Assembly (NCBI GenBank): GCA_021771035.1
Contig: JAETPU010000002.1
Location: 124,001 to 188,000 of the forward strand
DNA length: 64,000 nt
Direction of reading: 5' to 3'
Source of the DNA: Marvinbryantia formatexigens
GTDB taxonomy: Bacteria > Bacillota > Clostridia > Oscillospirales > Ruminococcaceae
Under the pieces are notes generated by a model, which was not told where the DNA came from, made no database searches, and saw only the letters and a list, made by a program, of their open reading frames with translations. The position numbers and the translations under genes were made by a program. This document shows, in pieces, positions 58,811 through 64,000 of the stretch. Positions within the stretch are counted from its first letter, which is position 1, and each line of letters starts with the position of its first letter.

Positions 58811-58839
58811 AATATATACCAATTTAGTATATATTTCAA
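58811..58839 (-). promoter_or_regulatory. iscSU promoter with embedded Rrf2/IscR-like palindrome
   Basis: Minus-strand promoter TTGAAA (plus 58834-58839), 17-nt spacer, TATATT (plus 58811-58816). Coinciding with it is a perfect inverted repeat AATATATAC-N7-GTATATATT (58811-58835). A dimeric repressor bound here would block initiation. The 25-bp size and A/T-rich half-sites resemble sites of Rrf2-family regulators (IscR, CymR); no such gene is in the window. Confidence 0.75.
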
Positions 58840-58861
58840 TCCTGCCGCAAAAATTTACAAT

Positions 58862-59299
58862 TTATTTATATTTGGCAGCCTCAAGAACTGCAAGGCGGTC
58901 GCACCGCTCATTTTCCGGATGGCCCGCGTGGCCCTTTACCCACACAAATCGCATCTCATGCCGCTCCAAAAGCTGCAGGGCCTTTTCCCAGAGATCCACG
59001 TTCAGCGCCCGTTCGGTTTTTGTGCGCATCCAGCCGTTAGCCCGCCATTTTTTGGCCCAACCCTTCTGAATGGCGTCCACCACATACTTGGAATCGCTGT
59101 ACAGCGTCACCCGGCAGGGCTCCTTGAGGGCCTGCAGTCCCTGGATGAGCGCGGTGAGCTCCATGCGGTTGTTGGTGGTGCTTTTTTCCCCGCCGGAGAG
59201 CTCCCGTTCACGGCCCTGGTAACGCAGGATGACCCCATATCCCCCCGGCCCCGGATTTCCGGAGCAGGCGCCGTCAGTAAAAATTTCAACATCTTTCAT
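58862..59299 (-). CDS. rnhA: Ribonuclease HI
   Basis: A 145-residue nuclease cutting RNA in RNA-DNA hybrids. Catalytic carboxylates are Asp9 ([15 protein letters not shown]), Glu47 (NRMELTAL), Asp69 (LYSDSKYVV) and Asp134 (ERCDRLA), with His124 in KGHAGHPEN. The basic handle [10 protein letters not shown] is present. The ATG at 59299 follows AGAAAGGA at 13 nt; the 66-residue N-terminal extension of the frame is noncoding and contains the repeat noted below. Its stop lies close to the iscS promoter. Confidence 0.95.
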   Translation of the reverse strand: MKDVEIFTDGACSGNPGPGGYGVILRYQGRERELSGGEKSTTNNRMELTALIQGLQALKEPCRVTLYSDSKYVVDAIQKGWAKKWRANGWMRTKTERALNVDLWEKALQLLERHEMRFVWVKGHAGHPENERCDRLAVLEAAKYK

Positions 59300-59348
59300 G
59301 GAGTTCCTGAAATCCTTTCTCTCTTCCTTAAAAACATCTAACCGATCG

Positions 59349-59452
59349 CCGGGCCGGATATCAAGTCCGGCAAACCCTAAAATCAGCAAACAGCGTTTGC
59401 CGGTGCGAACCTGCTGCACCGAAATCGTGCTGCATAAAAAGCGCAGCTGCCC
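59349..59452. repeat. Diverged repeat element, copy 1
   Basis: Shares with 59889-60003, in the same orientation, the blocks CCGGATATCAAGTCCGG, CGGTGCGAACC and a TGCTGCA-type block, at roughly two thirds identity. It lies in the long rnhA leader. Confidence 0.6.
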
Positions 59453-59720
59453 GCGACGGCCGTTTGACCGGTACAAAATCCATCGGTTTTCACCCAACGT
59501 TCAGCCGCCGTAGGACGGCAGCGGCCTTTGGGGCCGCTCAAAATTACTGCGGCAGAACCTGCGGTTTAAACTCTCACCGGGATCGATAAGCTATCGAAAT
59601 ACAAAGCTGTATGAGGCTCTCCCTCTGGCGAGGGCAAATCCTCCATCTACGGTTTATCCAAGATCCTTTCACCAGTTTGTCCGCAAAAAGAGCGAATAAA
59701 CTGTATGAAAATACTCCAAA
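59453..59720. other. Rest of the long rnhA leader
   Basis: A 270-nt stretch on the minus strand between the promoter and the repeat. Contains AGCGGCC/GGCCGCT stem (plus 59520-59538) and no gene that can be supported. Confidence 0.4.
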
Positions 59721-59724
59721 TTAC

Positions 59725-59753
59725 ATTATAGTACATCCCCGGCATTTGCACAA
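59725..59753 (-). promoter_or_regulatory. Candidate sigma-A promoter of rnhA
   Basis: Minus strand: TTGTGC (plus 59748-59753), 17-nt spacer, TATAAT (plus 59725-59730). It implies an unusually long leader of about 420 nt. Confidence 0.6.
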
Positions 59754-59888
59754 GTTTTTTATGAAAAGTCGTATTTGCGCATGAGAGGGCGCCGGATGGG
59801 GAAGAATAATTTTAACTGTCTGGTTATGCGGTGCCGATTCCTTCAATACTATTAGTAGGCACCTTCCTTTGAATTTAATCATAACTGA

Positions 59889-60003
59889 TTGCCCAACCGG
59901 ATATAAAGTCCGGTGAACTCCATTCCATGAGAGTTTATCGGAAAATGAATTTTACTGGTGTGAACCCATTGCAGCGACATTGTGCTGTACAAAGTGCCAC
60001 GGA
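59889..60003. repeat. Diverged repeat element, copy 2
   Basis: Contains CCGGATATAAAGTCCGG, TGGTGTGAACCCATTGCA and GACATTGTGCTGTAC, matching copy 1 at 59349-59452 in order and direction. Read on the minus strand both copies would encode similar short peptides (ST-S-QxV-T-K pattern), suggesting decayed coding sequence or a mobile relic. Confidence 0.6.
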
Positions 60004-60175
60004 ACGTATCGGCCGCGGTGAGACAAAGGCCCACCGTCCCCCCGCAGCGGCGAGTGATTCGAACAGAGATTGAATCACCGATTTTGCGGTGGCAAACGCC
60101 GTGGCCGCCAGTCGGAGGTGCGGTAAGTGATAGGTTTATCCAGTATAACCGTTTAATACAGAAAGGATGAATGGA

Positions 60176-62488
60176 ATGAAAGCTGTTATCATGGCGGGCG
60201 GAGAGGGAACGCGCCTTCGGCCGCTCACGTGTGATCTGCCCAAGCCGATGGTACGGCTGTGCGGACGGCCGGTGCTGGAATATTCGCTGGATCTGCTGGG
60301 GCAGTACGGCGTGACCGAGGCCTGGCTGACGGTGCGGTATTTGGCGCGGGAGATCTCCAGTTATTTCCCCAGCGGGGAATATGGGGGGATCCGCCTGCAT
60401 TTTTCCATGGAGGAGCATCCGCTTGGAACGGCGGGGAGCGTGAAAAATGCCTGGGACGCTACGGAGGATTTCGTCGTGATCTCCGGGGACGCCCTGTGTG
60501 ATTTTGATTTAAAAAAGGCCATGGAGGAGCACCGCCGGGGCGGGTACGATGCCTCCATCCTGGTGAAACGGGTGGACGATCCGCGGGAGTATGGCCTGGT
60601 GCGTTTTGACGAGACCGGCAGGGTGCTCTCCTTTTTGGAAAAGCCCGGCTATTCCCAGGCTGCCACGGACTGCGCCAACACAGGGATCTACCTGCTTTCC
60701 CCGCAGGCGATGGCCTTGGTTCCCCAGGGAAAGCCCTTCGATTTTGCCAAAGATCTCTTCCCGCTGATGCTGCAAAACTCCATGAAAATCGGCGCCCTGG
60801 AGCAGGATGGCTATTGGTGCGATATCGGGGATTTGGAGAGCTACCGGCGCTGCCAGGCGGATATCCTTCACGGCAGGGTGCGCCTGCCCCGGGAGTTTTA
60901 CCGGGACGCCATGGGCAATATCGTGCAGGGGATGGCACCCTCCGGCGAGCAGGTTCGTCTGATTGCGCCGGTGTATCTGGGCCCGGATGTCCATTTTGAG
61001 GGCGGCGTCACCCTGGGCCCGGACTGTGTGCTCGAGGAGGGCTGCACCGTATTGGAGGGTGCCCGCATCCGGGAGAGCATTGTGCTGCGGGACTCGCTCA
61101 TCGGCCGGGACGCGGCTCTGACGGGAACCATTGTGGGTTCTGGGGGCTCCGTCAAGGATTTTGCCATGCTCTTTGAGGGGAGCGTATTGGGTTCCGGAGC
61201 CGTTTTGGGAAGCGGCAGCTGCCTGAACCCAGGGGTGCGCATCTGGCCCTATAAAACCTCCCGGGACGGCGGCATCATCAAGGAGGATATCCGCCGGGGC
61301 GCGGGTGTGTGCGGTTACTTCTGCGACGGCTCCATCAGCGGGCAGGTAGGGGTGGAATTAACCCCGGAGTTCTGCGCTCGGCTGGGCGCCGCCTGCGGCA
61401 GCGTGGAGGAGTCCTGGAAAATCGGCGCCGGGTGCGAGGAGTCCTCCTGGGCCAGGGCCATGAAGAACGCTTTCCTGGCGGGAGTGCAGTCCGCGGGGGC
61501 AAGTGCGCTGGACTTTGGAGAAAACTTTTTGGCCCAGTTCGGCTACTGCATGAATTTCTGTGCGCTGCATTTGGGAGTGTTTTTTTCCGGGGAAACCCAG
61601 GGACACATCCGGGTGTTCACCGATGGAGGCCTGCCGGCCACCAGGGAATTGGAGCGCAAAATTGAGGGCAGCCTTCTGCGCGGAGAGGCCTCGCGGTGCG
61701 GGGTTGAGCGCTTTGGAAGCTGCGCCAAGATGGACGGAATGCGCCTGTTGTATGTGGGGGAACTGCTCAAGCAGGCGCCGCTGGGGCTCTCGGGGATGCA
61801 GGTGCAGGTGAGTTCGGACAACGAGGCTCTGCGTTCGGTGCTCACCGAGGTTCTGGCCCGCCTGGGCTGCGTGAGCGGGGACACGGGGGTGCATCTGGAA
61901 TTTTCCGGCGAGGATTCCGTGCGCCTCACCGCCCCGGAGGGCGTGGCTTTGGACGCCGGGGACCTGCTGATCCTGTGCGCATTGCTGGAATTTGAACAGG
62001 GCCGGGATGTGAGCGTCCCCTATGACTCCCCCTGGATTTTGGAGGAGATGGCCAGCGCCAGGGGAAGAAGCGTGTACCGGTATTTTGCCTGCCCCGCTGG
62101 AGACAGCGACGCCACAGCCAGAAAGAAGGCCCATAACGCCCTGTGGAGCCGGGATATGCTCATGGTGTGCCTGCGGCTTTTGGGCTGGATGCAGGAGAAC
62201 CATTTGAGCGCTGCCCAGCTGTCCAAGAGGCTGCCCGGCTACCGGCGGGTGCAGCGGGAAATTCCGTTGCCGGTTCCTCCCGCGCGGCTGCTGAGCCGCC
62301 TGAGCCGACAGGAGGGGAGCGAAAGCGGGGACGGCGTGCGCCTGCACCGGGAACTGGGCACCATTCTGGTGCGCCCGGTTGGACGGGGAACCACCGCACG
62401 GATTCTGGCAGAGGCGAAAACCGCGGAGATTGCCGCCGAGCTTTGTGCGGATGTGACAAAACTTATCGAAGAATCTCAGGAAGATTGA
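60176..62488 (+). CDS. Sugar-phosphate nucleotidyltransferase fused to a degenerate phosphosugar mutase
   Basis: A 770-residue fusion. Residues 1-235 are an NTP-transferase domain with MAGGEGTRLRPLTCDLPKP and EEHPLGTAGSVKNAW, and the metal Asp in ISGDALCDFD. Residues about 250-370 are left-handed beta-helix hexapeptide repeats (CVLEEGCTVLEGARIRES). From about 395 to 770 it follows the alpha-D-phosphohexomutase layout, but the place of the phosphoserine loop (usually TASHNP) reads CALHLGVFFSGETQGH, without the Ser-His-Asn-Pro. The mutase half is therefore probably inactive or altered. It would supply an NDP-sugar for surface glycans. ATG 60176 follows AGAAAGGA at 8 nt. Confidence 0.85.
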   Translation: MKAVIMAGGEGTRLRPLTCDLPKPMVRLCGRPVLEYSLDLLGQYGVTEAWLTVRYLAREISSYFPSGEYGGIRLHFSMEEHPLGTAGSVKNAWDATEDFVVISGDALCDFDLKKAMEEHRRGGYDASILVKRVDDPREYGLVRFDETGRVLSFLEKPGYSQAATDCANTGIYLLSPQAMALVPQGKPFDFAKDLFPLMLQNSMKIGALEQDGYWCDIGDLESYRRCQADILHGRVRLPREFYRDAMGNIVQGMAPSGEQVRLIAPVYLGPDVHFEGGVTLGPDCVLEEGCTVLEGARIRESIVLRDSLIGRDAALTGTIVGSGGSVKDFAMLFEGSVLGSGAVLGSGSCLNPGVRIWPYKTSRDGGIIKEDIRRGAGVCGYFCDGSISGQVGVELTPEFCARLGAACGSVEESWKIGAGCEESSWARAMKNAFLAGVQSAGASALDFGENFLAQFGYCMNFCALHLGVFFSGETQGHIRVFTDGGLPATRELERKIEGSLLRGEASRCGVERFGSCAKMDGMRLLYVGELLKQAPLGLSGMQVQVSSDNEALRSVLTEVLARLGCVSGDTGVHLEFSGEDSVRLTAPEGVALDAGDLLILCALLEFEQGRDVSVPYDSPWILEEMASARGRSVYRYFACPAGDSDATARKKAHNALWSRDMLMVCLRLLGWMQENHLSAAQLSKRLPGYRRVQREIPLPVPPARLLSRLSRQEGSESGDGVRLHRELGTILVRPVGRGTTARILAEAKTAEIAAELCADVTKLIEESQED

Positions 62489-62489
62489 C

Positions 62490-62518
62490 TTGACAACCCC
62501 CGGGATTCCCGATAGAAT
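62490..62518 (+). promoter_or_regulatory. Near-consensus sigma-A promoter upstream of the RNase J gene
   Basis: TTGACA (62490-62495), 17-nt spacer, TAGAAT (62513-62518), starting two nt after the previous stop codon. Confidence 0.75.
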
Positions 62519-63130
62519 AATAAGGAATGTTGTGTTCGTGATAGGGCCTGCACTTCTTTGGCGGCCCTGGGATTTCTGGCTTTTGTGCCGGATAATTCCC
62601 GTCTTTTCTCAGATTGGATCGGCTTAAAAGTTCACACAGACGCAGGCCTTGCGCGCTGAAAACCCATCAGGTGAAATTCCTCGGAGCGGAAAAAAGGGGA
62701 TTTTCTAGTCGGAATTTGGATTTTGGGTTTTCCCGGCGCCTGGTTCAGTGGATTGAGGGCGTATTTTAAAGCCCTGAAAGGGCCCAACGCAGCGGCATCA
62801 ACACCGCCCCGTCCGGTTTTGCCGAATGACGCGGCTTGTTGGAGGTTCCGGCCTGCCCTTTCGGTGCGTGCTATCCCTGTGACGGTTTATGGGCTGTAAT
62901 TTAAGGCGGGCTAAAGCGCCTTTGTTTGCGGGGGCCGGGCAGTTTGCGATCCGTGCGCCTGCAGGAGAGAAGAAAAATTCGTTGATTTGGAAAAATCCCC
63001 TTAGGGGATTTACGGCATACAAGGAGAGACTGCCAGTCTGCGAAAACGGCGAACCCACATGAAAACATAGGAAATGGTTTGCGGGCAAGAAGGCCTGCTC
63101 AACCGTGACGGCTGCATAGAAACAACAAAC
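62519..63130 (+). other. Long leader of the RNase J gene
   Basis: About 620 nt without a supported gene. A dyad AAATCCCC/GGGGATTT lies near 62993-63011, and GCCC-TGAAA-GGGC near 62771-62784. No known riboswitch was recognised. Overlapping minus-strand frames are shadows. Confidence 0.45.
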
Positions 63131-63143
63131 GGAGGTAGAAACA

Positions 63144-64000
63144 GTGACATTAGATGAAAGAATTTTAGTGGATTCCCTGGCGCAGGCAGGCCAGGACGCC
63201 AGCTTTGAGCCCCAGCGGGACAAGGATCCGGCGTCCCGTCCCCGCCCGCGGCGCAGAACCCCGAGGCCCCGCATGGGTTCGGCCAAGAAAAACCAGGAGA
63301 ATGCCGAGAGCGTATCCCAGAATCTCACCGGGGATTCTGGGGCGGGTGCGCATCTGTATGAAAAAATCGAACCCGCCGCAGCGCCCAGCCAGCCCCAGCA
63401 AAAGCCGGCGAGAGCGCCCCGGGGGAAAAACCAGAAGGCGCAGCAGGCAAAGGAGGCTCCGGCCAAAACCCAGCCGGAGAAAGCGGAAAAGACGGAGCGC
63501 CCCCGGCGTACCCAGCGGCGTTCCCCGGGCCAGGGCAGAAAAACCACCCCGGTGCGGATTATTCCCCTGGGAGGCCTGGGGGAAATCGGAAAGAATATGA
63601 CGCTCTATGAGTGCGGAAACGATATGTTCCTGGTGGACTGCGGAATCTCCTTCCCGGATGAGGATATGCTGGGTGTGGATTTGGTGATTCCGGATTTCTC
63701 CTATGTGGAATCCAACCGGGACAAGCTGCGGGGCATTGTGTTGACCCACGGCCATGAGGATCACATCGGCGCGCTGCCGTATCTGCTCAAAAATGTGAAT
63801 GTACCGGTGTACGGCACCAGGCTCACCCTGGGGCTGGTGGAGGGTAAGCTCAAGGAGCACGGCCTGCTGGGCCGGGTTCAGCTGAATGTGGTAAAGCCCC
63901 GGGATACGGTGAAGATGGGCTGTATGGCGGTGGAATTTATCCGGGTGAACCACTCCATCCCCGACGCGTGCGCCATGGCGATCCATACGCCGGCCGGCGT
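63144..64000 (+). CDS. rnj: Ribonuclease J, 3' truncated by the window
   Basis: The start is GTG at 63144 with GGAGG 8 nt upstream; the frame is open to the window end (285 complete codons). Residues 1-133 are a disordered, basic extension rich in Pro, Gln, Lys and Arg (for example RPRPRRRTPRPR), absent from most RNase J proteins. The metallo-beta-lactamase domain then begins with VRIIPLGGLGEIGKN, and the zinc motif THGHEDH is at 201-207, followed by IGALPYLL. RNase J is a 5'-3' exo- and endonuclease for mRNA turnover. The beta-CASP and C-terminal parts lie beyond the window. Confidence 0.92.
   Translation, partial: MTLDERILVDSLAQAGQDASFEPQRDKDPASRPRPRRRTPRPRMGSAKKNQENAESVSQNLTGDSGAGAHLYEKIEPAAAPSQPQQKPARAPRGKNQKAQQAKEAPAKTQPEKAEKTERPRRTQRRSPGQGRKTTPVRIIPLGGLGEIGKNMTLYECGNDMFLVDCGISFPDEDMLGVDLVIPDFSYVESNRDKLRGIVLTHGHEDHIGALPYLLKNVNVPVYGTRLTLGLVEGKLKEHGLLGRVQLNVVKPRDTVKMGCMAVEFIRVNHSIPDACAMAIHTPAG

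Noticed and set aside
59400-59520. tRNA-like sequence (GGTGCGAACC) in the rnhA leader
   Set aside because: No cloverleaf or acceptor stem can be drawn; the motif belongs to the diverged repeat.
62798-63547. 249-residue hydrophobic minus-strand frame opposite the RNase J start
   Set aside because: It is the reverse complement of the low-complexity basic extension and has no start signals.

Overview
The window is about 57% GC by eye and gene-dense, with 53 supported genes or gene fragments. It looks like a chromosome segment of an anaerobic Clostridia member, most like Oscillospirales/Ruminococcaceae. The reasons are a bacterial V-type ATPase operon, pyruvate phosphate dikinase, NADP-type GdhA, a BioY ECF biotin transporter, an IscS/IscU pair with a palindromic operator, and strong Gram-positive Shine-Dalgarno sites. 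No phage, transposase, CRISPR array, rRNA or tRNA was seen. Many sigma-A promoters can be read directly (two hexamers 16-18 nt apart), and intrinsic terminators punctuate most operons.

Layout: 1-4.4 kb holds a partial small-multidrug-export protein, a DUF4830 protein, an RsuA-type pseudouridine synthase, an orphan sugar-ABC ATPase of the MsmK/UgpC type and a PHP-domain protein. 5.1-8.2 kb is a bioY-bioB-bioD operon behind a BirA-type operator. 8.5-11 kb holds lysS and a membrane-anchored hypothetical. 11-15.2 kb holds a DUF6282 amidohydrolase-like gene, gdhA and ilvE. 15.4-19 kb holds an RluA-family pseudouridine synthase and a three-gene polar amino acid ABC importer. 19.5-22 kb holds an unknown protein, greA and a membrane polyferredoxin. 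22-28 kb (minus strand) is pth, mfd and a PrsA/SurA-like lipoprotein. 28-31 kb is ppdK. 31-33 kb holds a small Cys-rich protein, an XRE-regulator remnant and an APH-like kinase.

33-43.3 kb is the most interesting block. A minus-strand operon encodes an importer of the 2-aminoethylphosphonate/Fe3+ type and a LicC-like cytidylyltransferase fused to a winged helix. Divergent from it is a plus-strand operon encoding a membrane phosphotransferase of the sulfatase/alkaline phosphatase fold, a small membrane protein, a type I signal peptidase and a 709-residue protein fusing a YidC/Oxa1 insertase to a CDP-glycerol:glycerophosphotransferase (TagB/TagF) domain. Together they suggest import of a small (phospho/phosphono-)alcohol or amine, activation with CTP and transfer to a surface polymer.

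43.5-46 kb holds a NUDIX hydrolase and two tandem PHP paralogues. 46.7-56.1 kb is a complete nine-gene V-type ATPase operon (G/H, C, I, K, F, E, A, B, D). 56.5-59.3 kb (minus) holds a 36-residue membrane protein absent from ordinary ORF calls, iscU, iscS and rnhA. 60-64 kb (plus) holds a nucleotidyltransferase/phosphosugar-mutase fusion whose mutase half lacks the usual catalytic serine motif, and the 5' part of an RNase J gene with a long basic N-terminal extension.
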